Assembly (NCBI RefSeq): GCF_029888045.1
Contig: NZ_JARXRN010000020.1
Location: forward strand, 1-64,000
DNA: 64,000 bases
DNA from: Luteimonas rhizosphaericola
GTDB taxonomy: Bacteria; Pseudomonadota; Gammaproteobacteria; Xanthomonadales; Xanthomonadaceae
Reading direction: 5' to 3'
The position numbers and the translations under genes were made by a program. The notes under the pieces are model-generated. The model was not told the DNA's origin and searched no databases. It saw nothing but the letters and a program-made list of their open reading frames with translations. Below are positions 26,542 through 36,049 of the stretch, in pieces (within the stretch, counting starts at the first letter, position 1; the number at the start of each line of letters is the position of its first letter).

Positions 26542-26550
26542 TCCCCGCAG

Positions 26551-27975
26551 ATGGATGCGACCACCGCCCCCGAATTCCCGCCGAACATCGAGTGGCTGAA
26601 CCTGCTGGCGCCGCTGCGCATGGCGCAGCTGCGCGGCAAGGTCTGCGCGCTGGCGTTCGTGAACGCGGGATCGGCCTGGTGCCAGCACCGCCTGGCCGAC
26701 CTCGCCCGCCTGCGCGCCCGGCACGGCGAACGCGTGAACGTGGTGGCCGTGCACGTGCCCAAGTTCGAGAGCGAGCGCGACGGCCGCCGCATCGGCAAGC
26801 GCCTGAACCGCCAGCGCTACGACTTCCCCATCGGCCACGATCCGGACTGGACCCTGTGGCAGCACTACGGCATCGAGGCCTGGCCGACGGTGGTGCTGAT
26901 CGACGGCGAGGGCCGGATCCGCGACCGCATCGTCGGCGACGGGCCAGTCCGCGAGCTGGACGCGCGGGTCAGTGCGCTGGCGGCCGAGCTGGTGCCGACG
27001 CTGCCCAGCGCCGATCCCATCGAGATGCGCCGCGGCGGCGAACCTCCGCTGCCGCTGCGGTTCCCGACCGGGCTGGTGGTCTCCGGGAACTACCTCTACG
27101 TGGCCGACAGCGAACACCACCGGGTGCTCGAGTGCGACCAGGCCGGCCGCGTGCTGCGCCAGTTCGGCAGCGGCGGTCCGGGGTTCATCGACGGCCCGAT
27201 GGAGCTGGCCGCGTTCAACCGCCCGCACGGCATGTGCGTGTGGCGCGACGCACTGTACGTCGCCGACAGCGGCAACCACGCCGTGCGGCGGGTGGAACTG
27301 CGCAGCGGCGACATCGACACCATCTGCGGCGCGGGTCGCGCCGGCACGCCCGCCGAAGGGACGATCCTCGACCCGCGGTCGATCGCCCTGGACCAGCCGC
27401 GCGCGATCGCGCTCAGCGGCGCGGCGCTGTTCATCGCCACCGCCGGGGACAACCGGTTGTGGAAGTACGACCTGGGCAAGCAGGCGCTGTCGCTCGTTGC
27501 CGGCTCCGGACGCCTGGCGGTGACCGACGGCAACGGCGCGGGCGCCGCCTTCGCCGAACCCTCGGCGCTGGCCGCGGTGCAGCAGGTGCTGTACGTGTGC
27601 GACGCGGCCGGCTCCGCGATCCGCAGCGTCAACGTGCGGTCCGGCGCCGTATCCACACTGGTGGGCCAGGACCAGTGGCAGTACGGCAACACCGACGGCG
27701 CCCGCACCGATGCGCGTCTGCAGCAGCCGCTGGCGATCGCGCTGGATCCGGATTCGCCGCTGCTGTGGATCGCAGACGGCGGCAACGACGCCCTGCGCTG
27801 CCTGCGCCTGGGCGGAGGCGAGCTGTCCACGGTCGAACTGCCGCAGCGGCTGCACGGGTCGGCCGGCCTGGCGGTGGCCAACGGCACGGTCTGGATCGCC
27901 GACACCGATGCCCATGCCGTGCTCCGCTTCGATTCGCGCACCGGGGCCCTGCGCCACGTCCCGATCGGCGAATGA
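26551..27975 (+). CDS. Thioredoxin-like/NHL-repeat protein
   Basis: The 474-residue protein has an N-terminal thioredoxin-like domain (about 10-150) and a C-terminal NHL beta-propeller (about 165-474) with repeats such as FPTGLVVSGNYLYVADSEHH and ALYVADSGNHAVRRVEL. The arrangement resembles NHLRC2-type proteins. The redox motif is degenerate: only one cysteine remains at the expected place (GSAWCQHRL), so disulfide exchange is doubtful. No signal peptide is seen. The stop overlaps the uvrC start (GAATGACG). Confidence 0.72.
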   Translation: MDATTAPEFPPNIEWLNLLAPLRMAQLRGKVCALAFVNAGSAWCQHRLADLARLRARHGERVNVVAVHVPKFESERDGRRIGKRLNRQRYDFPIGHDPDWTLWQHYGIEAWPTVVLIDGEGRIRDRIVGDGPVRELDARVSALAAELVPTLPSADPIEMRRGGEPPLPLRFPTGLVVSGNYLYVADSEHHRVLECDQAGRVLRQFGSGGPGFIDGPMELAAFNRPHGMCVWRDALYVADSGNHAVRRVELRSGDIDTICGAGRAGTPAEGTILDPRSIALDQPRAIALSGAALFIATAGDNRLWKYDLGKQALSLVAGSGRLAVTDGNGAGAAFAEPSALAAVQQVLYVCDAAGSAIRSVNVRSGAVSTLVGQDQWQYGNTDGARTDARLQQPLAIALDPDSPLLWIADGGNDALRCLRLGGGELSTVELPQRLHGSAGLAVANGTVWIADTDAHAVLRFDSRTGALRHVPIGE

Positions 27976-29942
27976 CGGACGCAGTATCCGGGTCCGCCGC
28001 CCGCGCGGCCGACGCGACCCCCTTCGACGGCAAGGCCTTCGCCCGCGGACTGAGCCTGGCGCCGGGCGTCTACCGCATGATCGCGGCCGACGGCAGCGTG
28101 CTGTACGTCGGCAAGGCCGGCGCGCTGCGCAAGCGCGTGGCCAGCTACTTCAGCAATGCGCCGCGCCCCTCGCGCACCGCCGCGATGCTGGCGCAGGTCG
28201 CACGCATGGAGGTGACGGTCACCCGCACCGAGGGCGAAGCGCTGCTGCTGGAGAACCAGCTGATCAAGTCGCTCAAGCCGCGCTACAACGTGCTGCTGCG
28301 CGACGACAAGAGCTATCCCTACGTGCTCGTCACCCAGGAACCCTGGCCGCGCCTGGCGCTGCACCGCGGCCCGCGCAACGTGCCGGGACGCTACTTCGGC
28401 CCCTACCCGGGCGTGACCGCGGTGCGCGAGACGCTGAACATGATGCACAAGCTGTTCCGGCTGCGCAGCTGCGAGGACAGCGTGTTCCGGAACCGCTCGC
28501 GGCCCTGCCTGCAGCACCAGATCGGGCGCTGTACCGCGCCCTGCGTGGGCCTGGTGGCGGCGCGCGAGTATGCCGATTCGGTCCGCCGCGCGACCCTGTT
28601 CCTGGAAGGCCGCAGCGACGATCTCGCGCGCGAGCTGGGCGATGCGATGGAGGCGGCGAGCGCGCGCCTGGACTTCGAGGAGGCGGCGCGCCTGCGCGAC
28701 CTGCTCACCGGCGTGCGCTCGATGCAGGCGCGGCAGTACGTGGACGGCCGCGCGGCCGAGCTCGACGTGCTGGCGGTCGCGATGCAGGGCACCCAGGCCT
28801 GCGTGCTGCTGCTGGCGTTCCGCGACGGCCGCAACCTCGGCACGCGCGCGTTCTTCCCCCGCACCAACGGCAGCGACAACCCGGCCGAGGTGCTGGCCGC
28901 GTTCGTGTCGCAGTACTACGCCGAGCAGCCGCCGCCGCGCGAGATCGTGCTCGACCGCGCGATCGAGGACGTGCCGCTGCTGGAAGAGGCCTTCACCGCG
29001 GCGGCCGGCCGCAAGGTGCAGCTGCGCTGCAACGTGCGCGGCGAGCGTGCCGGCTACGTCGACCTGGCGCGCCGCAACGCCGAGCTGTCGCTGGCCACCG
29101 AACTCGGCAGCCAGGCCGCGCAGCAGGCGCGGATGGACTCGCTGCAGGCGCTGCTGGGGCTGGACGCGCCGCCGGCGCGTATCGAGTGCTTCGACATCAG
29201 CCACACGATGGGCGAGGCCACCGTCGCCTCGTGCGTGGTGTTCGACCCGGACGGCCCGGTGCGCGGGCAGTACCGGCGCTACAACATCGCCGGCATCGAG
29301 CCGGGCGACGACTACGCCGCCATGCAGCAGGCGCTGCAGCGACGGTTCCGGCGTGCCGCCGAGGCGCTGGAAACGGCGGCCGCGGACGCGACAAGTGCGC
29401 CGCCGGTGGCGGGGTCCGAGGGCGCGACGCGCGAGCGCCGGGTCGATGCCGTGCTGCCGGACCTGCTGCTGATCGACGGCGGGGCAGGGCAGGTGGCCCA
29501 GGCCCGCGCCGTGCTCGCGGCCAACGGCCTCCAGGACCGGGTGATGGTGGTGGGCGTGGCCAAGGGTGAGGAACGCCGCGCCGGCCACGAACGCCTGCTG
29601 CTGCCCGACGGAGGCGAACTGCGCCCCGGCGCGGATTCGCCGGGCCTGCAGCTGATCCAGCAGGTGCGCGACGAGGCCCACCGCTTCGCGATTACCGGCC
29701 ACCGCGGCCGCAGGCAGAAGGCGCGCAACGTGAGCCGGCTGGAGGACATTCCCGGCATCGGCCCGCGCCGGCGCGCCAGCCTGCTCAAGCATTTCGGCGG
29801 ACTGGCGGGGCTCAAGGCCGCGGGCGCCGAGGAGATCGCCAAGGTGGAAGGCATCAACGAGGCGCTCGCCGGCCGGATCTATGCGACCCTGCACGGATTG
29901 CAGGAAGCCGCTCCCCCCGGCGCAGCCCCATCATCCAAATGA
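27972..29942 (+). CDS. uvrC: Excinuclease ABC subunit UvrC
   Basis: This 656-residue nuclease makes both incisions in nucleotide excision repair with UvrA and UvrB. Order: GIY-YIG-like 3' nuclease (GVYRMIAADGSVLYVGKAG), a Cys-rich segment (RPCLQHQIGRCTAPCVG), UVR domain (ARLDFEEAARLRD), RNase H-like 5' nuclease (FDISHTMGEATVAS and LLIDGGAGQVAQA), and C-terminal helix-hairpin-helix (DIPGIGPRRRASLL). The start at 27972 overlaps the upstream stop and its own stop overlaps the pgsA ATG. Confidence 0.95.
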   Translation: MTDAVSGSAARAADATPFDGKAFARGLSLAPGVYRMIAADGSVLYVGKAGALRKRVASYFSNAPRPSRTAAMLAQVARMEVTVTRTEGEALLLENQLIKSLKPRYNVLLRDDKSYPYVLVTQEPWPRLALHRGPRNVPGRYFGPYPGVTAVRETLNMMHKLFRLRSCEDSVFRNRSRPCLQHQIGRCTAPCVGLVAAREYADSVRRATLFLEGRSDDLARELGDAMEAASARLDFEEAARLRDLLTGVRSMQARQYVDGRAAELDVLAVAMQGTQACVLLLAFRDGRNLGTRAFFPRTNGSDNPAEVLAAFVSQYYAEQPPPREIVLDRAIEDVPLLEEAFTAAAGRKVQLRCNVRGERAGYVDLARRNAELSLATELGSQAAQQARMDSLQALLGLDAPPARIECFDISHTMGEATVASCVVFDPDGPVRGQYRRYNIAGIEPGDDYAAMQQALQRRFRRAAEALETAAADATSAPPVAGSEGATRERRVDAVLPDLLLIDGGAGQVAQARAVLAANGLQDRVMVVGVAKGEERRAGHERLLLPDGGELRPGADSPGLQLIQQVRDEAHRFAITGHRGRRQKARNVSRLEDIPGIGPRRRASLLKHFGGLAGLKAAGAEEIAKVEGINEALAGRIYATLHGLQEAAPPGAAPSSK

Positions 29943-30579
29943 AGTTGACCGTTCCCACCTGGCTTACCTTGCTGCGGATCGTGTTGATCCCGGTCCTGGT
30001 GGCCGTGTTCTACATGCCCTCGCAGTGGACCAATTTCGCCTCGGCCTTCGTGTTCATCCTGGCCGCGGTGACCGACTGGCTGGACGGCTGGATCGCGCGC
30101 CGCTTCCACCAGTATTCCGCCTTCGGCGCGTTCCTCGACCCGGTGGCCGACAAGCTGATGGTCGCGGTCGCGCTGTTCCTGATCGTGCAGGGGCACCCGA
30201 CGCCGTGGATGGCGTTCTGGGCGGCCGTCATCGTGGGCCGCGAGATCGCGGTCTCGGCGCTGCGCGAATGGATGGCCGAGCTCGGCCAGCGGGCGACGGT
30301 GAAGGTCGCGGCGATCGGCAAGATCAAGACCATCGCCCAGATGGTGGCGCTGTCGTGCCTGCTCTACGCGATCAACCCGCGCCACCCGCTGCAGCCCGGC
30401 ACCGACATCTGGATGGGCGAGACCGTCTTCCACATCGGCGACTGGCTGCTCGGGGCCGCGGCGCTGCTCACCCTGTGGTCCGGCCTGGCCTACCTGCGCG
30501 CGGCCTGGCCGGTCCTGCGCGCGGCCGAGCGATCGGCTGTTGACAGCACCCGGGCAGGCGGTAAAATGCGCGGCTCAAC

Positions 30580-30589
<10 letters not shown>
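29939..30589 (+). CDS. pgsA: CDP-diacylglycerol-glycerol-3-phosphate 3-phosphatidyltransferase PgsA
   Basis: This 216-residue membrane enzyme catalyses the committed step to phosphatidylglycerol. The CDP-alcohol phosphotransferase motif is complete: DWLDGWIARR, then FGAFLDPVADK. Hydrophobic helices span the length. The last about 20 residues (from AERSAVDS) look unlike the family core and run through the tRNA-Gly promoter. The stop codon (30587-30589) lies inside the tRNA-Gly gene. Confidence 0.92.
30540..30567 (+). promoter_or_regulatory. Promoter of tRNA-Gly inside the pgsA coding end
   Basis: TTGACA (30540-30545), 16-bp spacer, TAAAAT (30562-30567). This puts the start near 30574, six bases before the tRNA. 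Confidence 0.75.
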
Positions 30590-30655
<66 letters not shown>

Positions 30656-30666
30656 GTTCCAGCAGG

Positions 30667-30690
30667 CCCCGGCACCGCCGGGGTTTTGTT
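30667..30690 (+). terminator. Terminator after tRNA-Gly
   Basis: CCCCGGC, loop ACC, GCCGGGG, then TTTTGTTT. Confidence 0.85.
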
Positions 30691-30736
30691 TATGCGGCCC
30701 CGGGACGTGTATCGTTCCGTCCTGGCGGCAGTCACC

Positions 30737-30810
30737 GGCCTGGTGGCAGAGTGGTTATGCAGCGGACTGCAAATCCGCGTACGCCGGTTCAATTCCGACC
30801 CAGGCCTCCA
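30737..30810 (+). tRNA. tRNA-Cys (anticodon GCA)
   Basis: A 74-nt cloverleaf with encoded CCA: acceptor GGCCTGG with CCAGGCC, anticodon loop CTGCAAA, T-loop GTTCAATTC. Confidence 0.96.
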
Positions 30811-30859
30811 TCCTTCCGCCGTCGTTGGCGCCAGCCGTCCGCTGGCGCGACAGGCCCAT

Positions 30860-30943
30860 GCCCGGGTGGCGAAACTGGTAGACGCAAGGGACTTAAAATC
30901 CCTCGGCCGCAAGGCCATGTCGGTTCGATCCCGACTCCGGGCA
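30860..30943 (+). tRNA. tRNA-Leu (anticodon TAA)
   Basis: An 84-nt class II tRNA: acceptor GCCCGGG pairs with TCCGGGC (one G-T pair), anticodon loop CTTAAAA, long variable arm, T-arm GTCGGTTCGATCCCGAC. The bases after the discriminator are CGC, so CCA is not encoded, unlike the other four tRNAs in the window. Confidence 0.95.
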
Positions 30944-30962
30944 CGCACATTCCGGGAGCCCG

Positions 30963-32585
30963 ATGAGCCGTTATTCCGCGTACGCCGCCTGCCTCGTGCT
31001 GACCCTCGCCTCGCTGCTGCTGGCGATGCGCATGCCGGGATGGTGGTGGGCGGTGGCGGTGTTCGGCGCCCTGGCCGTGCTCGGCACGGTGGACCTGGTG
31101 CAGCGGCGCTCGACGCTGCGGCGCAACTATCCGCTGCTGGCGCACCTGCGCTACGGCCTGGAGTCGATCCGGCCGGAGATCCGCCAGTACTTCATCGAGG
31201 ACAACCTGGTCGAGGTACCGTTCTCGCGCGAGAAGCGGGCGCTGGTGTACCAGCGCGCCAAGGGCGAGCGCGACACGGTGCCGTTCGGCAGCGAGCATGA
31301 TCCCTACAGCGTGCACTACGAATGGATCAACCATTCGGTGGTACCGGCGCACGCGGACTCGCACGATTTCCGGGTGCTGGTCGGCGGCAACGGGTCGACG
31401 CCCTACGACGCCAGCGTGTTCAACATCTCGGCGATGAGTTTCGGCTCGCTGTCGGCCAACGCGATCCGCGCGCTCAACGCCGGCGCGCGGCGCGGCGGCT
31501 TCTACCACGACACCGGCGAGGGCTCGATCTCGACCTATCACCGCGAGCATGGCGGCGACCTGGTGTGGGAGATCGGATCGGGCTATTTCGGCTGCCGCGA
31601 CGATTCGGGCCGCTTCAGCGAGGAGCGCTTCGTCGCCAACGCGCGCGACCCGCAGGTGCGGATGATCGAGCTCAAGCTCTCGCAGGGCGCCAAGCCCGGC
31701 CACGGCGGGGTGCTGCCGGCGGCCAAGGTCACGGCCGAGATCGCCGCCGCGCGCGGCGTGCCGCAGGGCGTGGACTGCGTGTCGCCGGCGGCGCATTCGG
31801 CCTTCTCCACGCCCATCGGGCTGCTCGGATTCATCGCCCGGCTGCGGGACCTGTCGGGCGGCAAGCCGACCGGGTTCAAGCTCGCGATCGGGCATCCCTG
31901 GGAGTGGTTCTCCATCGCCAAGGCGATGCAGGAGACCGGCGTGCTGCCGGATTTCATCGTGGTCGACGGCGCCGAGGGCGGCACCGGCGCATCGCCCTCG
32001 GAGTTCATCAACCACGTCGGCCTGCCGATGCACGAGGCGCTGATGCTGGTGCACAACACCCTGGTCGGGCTCGGCCTGCGCGACCGGGTGCGGCTGGTGG
32101 GGGCGGGGCGGATCGCCAGCGCGTTCGACATCGCGCGCACCGTGGCGATGGGGGCGGACTGGTGCAACGCGGGCCGCGGCTTCATGTTCGCGCTGGGATG
32201 CATCCAGTCGCGGACCTGCCACAGCGACCATTGCCCCACCGGCGTGGCCACCCAGGACCCGCGACGCTGGCGAACGCTCGACGTCGAGGACAAGGCCGCG
32301 CGCGTGGCCAACTTCCACGGCAACACGCTGCGCGCGCTGCGCGACCTGCTCGGTGCGGCCGGGCTCGACCATCCGTCGCAGCTGGGGCCTGAACACATCC
32401 TGCGGCGGGTCTCGGCCACCGAGGTGCGATCGCTTTCGGCGCTCTACCGGTTCCTCGAACCGGGCGAGTTGCTCGACAAGGTCCCCGAGCATGCGGTGTT
32501 CCGCACGTTCTGGCAGATGTCGCGCGCCGACACGTTCGCGCCGCCCGACCGGGTGCTGGAGATGCGGCGCAGCAAGCTGCTGTAG
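30963..32585 (+). CDS. FMN-binding glutamate synthase-like protein
   Basis: This 540-residue protein has two N-terminal membrane helices (about 5-22 and 25-42) and a barrel domain of the glutamate synthase FMN/Fe-S type. Characteristic segments: ISAMSFGSLSANAIRALN, GEGSISTYH, QGAKPGHGG, VDGAEGGTGASP and a cysteine cluster CIQSRTCHSDHCPTGVA for the 3Fe-4S centre. It lacks the amidotransferase and C-terminal domains of true GltB, so it is the stand-alone membrane-associated type whose substrate is not established. It starts 20 bp after tRNA-Leu(TAA). Confidence 0.82.
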   Translation: MSRYSAYAACLVLTLASLLLAMRMPGWWWAVAVFGALAVLGTVDLVQRRSTLRRNYPLLAHLRYGLESIRPEIRQYFIEDNLVEVPFSREKRALVYQRAKGERDTVPFGSEHDPYSVHYEWINHSVVPAHADSHDFRVLVGGNGSTPYDASVFNISAMSFGSLSANAIRALNAGARRGGFYHDTGEGSISTYHREHGGDLVWEIGSGYFGCRDDSGRFSEERFVANARDPQVRMIELKLSQGAKPGHGGVLPAAKVTAEIAAARGVPQGVDCVSPAAHSAFSTPIGLLGFIARLRDLSGGKPTGFKLAIGHPWEWFSIAKAMQETGVLPDFIVVDGAEGGTGASPSEFINHVGLPMHEALMLVHNTLVGLGLRDRVRLVGAGRIASAFDIARTVAMGADWCNAGRGFMFALGCIQSRTCHSDHCPTGVATQDPRRWRTLDVEDKAARVANFHGNTLRALRDLLGAAGLDHPSQLGPEHILRRVSATEVRSLSALYRFLEPGELLDKVPEHAVFRTFWQMSRADTFAPPDRVLEMRRSKLL

Positions 32586-32597
32586 GCGGCGCGGCGC

Positions 32598-33893
32598 TCA
32601 GGCGTCGGGATCGATGTCGGACGCGTCGCCGGTCTGCCCGGTGCGGCGCGCGACCACCGCGGTCGCGGTGACGTCGGCCGAGGTGTTGGCGACGGTGGCG
32701 AACACGTCGGGGATGGTGTCCACCGCCAGCAGCACGCCCAGCGGCTCGACCGGCAGGCCGAGCGACTGGGTGATCGGCATGTTGTTGGTCATGAAGCTGA
32801 CCTGGCCGGGCAGCCCGACCGAGCCCATGCTCACCACCACGCTCAACGCCACCGCGGTGCCGAGCTGGACGGCCGTCAGGTCCACGCCGTACATCCAGGC
32901 GATGAAGCAGGCGACCACGATGTACTGCGGCGGGCTGGCGATCCGGAACAGCGACACCGCCATCGGCAGTACCAGCGAGGTGATCGCGAGCGGATAGCCC
33001 AGGCGATGGCGCGCGCTCTCGATCATTACCGGAAGCGAGGCCAGCGAGGACTGGGTGCTGGCCGCGATCGCCTGCACCGGCAGCAGCGCCCTGGCGAAGC
33101 GGCCCAGGCGCTCGCCGGCGACGATGGTGGCGACCAGGTACAGCAGCAGGGTGATCGCGATGTACAGCGCGCACTGGGTGAGGATGTAGTAGCCCAGCGC
33201 GCTGAGCATGTCGATGCCCACGCGCGCGCACACCGCCAGCACCAGGGCGAACACGCCGACCGGGGCCGCCCACAGCACCCATCGCACGATCACGATCATC
33301 GTGTCGCCGAGGGTGCGCACGAGTTCGAGCATGCGGGCGCGGCGATCCGGGTCGATCCGGGTGAGGGCGAAGCCGAAGAACATCGCGAACACCACCAGCG
33401 GCAGCATCATGCTGTTGGCCGCGGCCGCGATCGCGTTGCTGGGAATGATGTTGACGATCCAGGCGCCGATGCCGGGCGCTTCGGCCAGGGTTTCCGGTGC
33501 CTGGATCGCGGCCCGGAACGAGGCGATCACCGCCTCGTCGCGCGGCACCATCGACAGGAATGCCGGCGCGGCCACCGCGGCGAACGCGCCCGCCAGCGTT
33601 AGCAGCACCAGGAACACGCCGATCGCCGTGCGCGCGGTGCGCCCGGACGCGGCGGCATCGGCGGCGGAATTCACGCCCACCACCACCAGCGCCGCGACCA
33701 GCGGCACCACGGTCATCTGCAGCGCGTTGAGCCACAGCCGTCCGACCGGCTGCACGGCATCGGCCACCTGGATCGCACGCGCCGGATCGAAGGCCGCGAG
33801 CAGCAGTCCGACGGCGGCGCCGAGCGCGAGCGCGATCAGCACCCGCGCGGGCATGGACAGGCGGGGGCGCTTGGCGACGGCGTCGGAGGTCAT
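32598..33893 (-). CDS. Dicarboxylate/amino acid:cation symporter (DAACS)
   Basis: This 431-residue inner-membrane carrier of the glutamate/dicarboxylate:Na+/H+ family has about eight helices and re-entrant loops. Typical segments are the serine-rich loop AASTQSSLASLP, the NNMPITQ segment and VSMGSVGLPGQVSF. In the context of the upstream epimerase and NlpC/P60 peptidase it may carry a product such as glutamate, or a small peptide-derived acid. The start at 33893 is the first ATG giving a family-like N-terminus. The gene lies 162 bp after the RpiR regulator on the same strand. Confidence 0.85.
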   Translation of the reverse strand: MTSDAVAKRPRLSMPARVLIALALGAAVGLLLAAFDPARAIQVADAVQPVGRLWLNALQMTVVPLVAALVVVGVNSAADAAASGRTARTAIGVFLVLLTLAGAFAAVAAPAFLSMVPRDEAVIASFRAAIQAPETLAEAPGIGAWIVNIIPSNAIAAAANSMMLPLVVFAMFFGFALTRIDPDRRARMLELVRTLGDTMIVIVRWVLWAAPVGVFALVLAVCARVGIDMLSALGYYILTQCALYIAITLLLYLVATIVAGERLGRFARALLPVQAIAASTQSSLASLPVMIESARHRLGYPLAITSLVLPMAVSLFRIASPPQYIVVACFIAWMYGVDLTAVQLGTAVALSVVVSMGSVGLPGQVSFMTNNMPITQSLGLPVEPLGVLLAVDTIPDVFATVANTSADVTATAVVARRTGQTGDASDIDPDA

Positions 33894-34055
33894 GGAGAGC
33901 GGGTCATCCGGAAACGGGAGGGGACTGGATAGCACGATGCGACCCGCCGTGCCGACGATCCGGGGCCAGCAGCCATCGCGTCGGGAGTCCGTTGCGTGGA
34001 TCCACCGGTGCACCGGCCCCCTGGGCAGGGCGGCGGCGCCATCGACACGGCCGGC

Positions 34056-34898
34056 TCAGGCATCGAGCAACGAGCGCACGTGCTCATGGTAGTCGGCCAG
34101 CTGGCGGCGGCGCGACTCGTCGCCGCACAGCAGCAGGAACACCACGTCCAGCAGTTGCTGCAGCGCGGCCTGGTAGAGCAGCGGCTCGACGTGGCTGGCC
34201 TCGTCGTGCGCCGACACCAGCAGCGACAGGTCGGCGTGGGCACGCAGCGGGTTGGCGGTGTGTCGCGTGACCGACACCACCTTGCCGCCACGCGCGCGGA
34301 ACAGCCGCGCCAGCTGGCACAGCGTGGCCGCCTGGCCGCGTTCGGAGAACAGCAGCAGTACGTCGTCGGGTTTCGAGGTCGCGACCTCGGCCGGCACCAG
34401 CACCGGGTCGAAATGATGGATCGCCAGGAACCCCAGCAGCGACAGGCGGATCGCGAACGCGCGCGCCATCACGCTGTCCTCGCCGATGCCGACCACGAAC
34501 ACCTTGCCGGCGTCGCGCAGCATCGCGGCCACGGCCTCCACCTGCTCGGGCGGATTGAGCAGGCGCGTTTCCTCTTCGGCCCGCGACTTGGCCTGCCAGA
34601 GGCCGCGCGCCAGCGCGGCCTGGCGGTGGTCGCCCGCGTCGGTGGCGGCCGGCACGTCGGCATCGCCGTTGCGCGCAATGGCCTCGCCGATCGAGTACTT
34701 GAGGTCCGGATAGCCCTTGAAGCCGAGTTTCTGGCTGAACTTGACCACGCTCGACTGGCTGATGCCCAGGGCGTTGGCCAGCTGCTGCGAGGAGTAGTCG
34801 CGCAGCAGGTGGGCGTTGTCGAGGATGAAGTCGGCGATGCGGCGCTCGATCGCCGACATCTGGCCGCGCTCGGAGCGGATGATCAGCAGCGGCTGCAT
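34056..34898 (-). CDS. MurR/RpiR family transcriptional regulator
   Basis: This 280-residue regulator has an N-terminal helix-turn-helix (about 14-75; SSQQLANALGISQSSVVKFS) and a C-terminal SIS sugar-phosphate isomerase-like domain (about 125-260; KVFVVGIGEDSVMAR). MurR-type members sense N-acetylmuramate 6-phosphate and repress murein-recycling genes. It lies 10 bp after the dipeptide epimerase gene, so it is probably the local regulator of this locus, possibly acting at the inverted repeat at 37525-37544. Confidence 0.85.
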   Translation of the reverse strand: MQPLLIIRSERGQMSAIERRIADFILDNAHLLRDYSSQQLANALGISQSSVVKFSQKLGFKGYPDLKYSIGEAIARNGDADVPAATDAGDHRQAALARGLWQAKSRAEEETRLLNPPEQVEAVAAMLRDAGKVFVVGIGEDSVMARAFAIRLSLLGFLAIHHFDPVLVPAEVATSKPDDVLLLFSERGQAATLCQLARLFRARGGKVVSVTRHTANPLRAHADLSLLVSAHDEASHVEPLLYQAALQQLLDVVFLLLCGDESRRRQLADYHEHVRSLLDA

Positions 34899-34908
34899 CG
34901 CCGGGGCC

Positions 34909-36006
34909 TCAGGGACCGAGCGGCCGGTAGCCGCGGATCGCGCGGATGCCCAGGCCCGGCGCCTCCGACACCGAGATCTCCGATTCGTTGAACGTCACCC
35001 CGCCGTCGACCGGGTCGAAGGCGCACAGCGACGGCCCGTCGAGGTCGACCTTGGTGATCACGTCGGACTTGGCGATCGCCACGTGCACCGCCGCGGCGAC
35101 GCTGATGCTGGTTTCGATCATGCAGCCGATCATGCACTCCACCCCGTAGATCGCGGCGATGTCGGCGATCCGGATGGCGTTGGAGATGCCGCCGGTCTTC
35201 ATCAGCTTGATGTTGATGATATCGGCGGCGCGCTGCTCGATCAGTTCGATCACCTGCAGCGGGCCGAACACGCTCTCGTCGGCCATCACCGGTGTCTTGA
35301 CCCGGTCGCTGACGTATTTCAGGCCGGCGATGTCCTGCGCCCGCACCGGCTGCTCGAGCAGCTCCAGGTGCACGCCGGCGTCCTCCAGCGCGTGCATCGC
35401 GTGCACGGCCTGCTTGGCGGTCCAGCCCTGGTTGGCGTCCAGCCGGAGCAGGGCGCGGCCCTCGACCGCGGCGTGGATCGCCTTGACCCGCTCCACGTCC
35501 AGGCCGATGTCCTTGCCGACCTTGATCTTGAGCGATTCGAAGCCGCGATCCACCGCCGACAGCGAGTCGGACACCATCTTGTCGATGTGGTCGACGCTGA
35601 TGGTGATGTCGGTGGTGATCACCGGCTCGCCGCCGCCGAGCATGCGGTACAGCGGCGCCTCGTACAGCTGCGCCCACAGGTCGTAGACCGCGATCTCGAC
35701 CGCGGCCTTGGCGCTTGTGTTGCGCTCGAGCGCGGTCTGCACCAGGCGCACGATGCGGTTGAGGTTGGCTACGTCCTCGCCGACCAGGCGCGGCGCGATG
35801 ACCTTGCCGATCGCCTCGATCATCGAGCCGTGGGTGTCGCCGGTGATGACCGCGGTCGCGGCGGCCTCGCCGTAGCCGACGTGGCCGGTGTCGGTGTGGA
35901 TCGAGACGATCAGGTCCTCGACCGTGTCCACCGTGCGCAGCGCGGTCTTGAACGGCGTCTTCAGCGGCACCCGGACCATGCCCAGGCGGACGTCGGTGAT
36001 CTTCAT
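34909..36006 (-). CDS. Dipeptide epimerase (enolase superfamily, L-Ala-D/L-Glu type)
   Basis: This 365-residue enolase-superfamily enzyme keeps the catalytic lysines K160 and K162 (SLKIKVGKD) and K267 (NIKLMKTGG), and metal ligands D190 (LRLDANQGW), E218 (LLEQP) and D243 (MADES). This set is typical of L-Ala-D/L-Glu epimerases (YcjG, YkfB), which convert the murein dipeptide L-Ala-D-Glu to L-Ala-L-Glu for degradation. The neighbour upstream is an NlpC/P60 peptidase, exactly the enzyme that would release L-Ala-D-Glu. ATG 36006 is chosen over an upstream low-complexity extension. Confidence 0.87.
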   Translation of the reverse strand: MKITDVRLGMVRVPLKTPFKTALRTVDTVEDLIVSIHTDTGHVGYGEAAATAVITGDTHGSMIEAIGKVIAPRLVGEDVANLNRIVRLVQTALERNTSAKAAVEIAVYDLWAQLYEAPLYRMLGGGEPVITTDITISVDHIDKMVSDSLSAVDRGFESLKIKVGKDIGLDVERVKAIHAAVEGRALLRLDANQGWTAKQAVHAMHALEDAGVHLELLEQPVRAQDIAGLKYVSDRVKTPVMADESVFGPLQVIELIEQRAADIINIKLMKTGGISNAIRIADIAAIYGVECMIGCMIETSISVAAAVHVAIAKSDVITKVDLDGPSLCAFDPVDGGVTFNESEISVSEAPGLGIRAIRGYRPLGP

Positions 36007-36049
36007 GCTGGTTTCCCCGCGGCGCCGCGCGCCGCCTTCCCTGGTGCGG

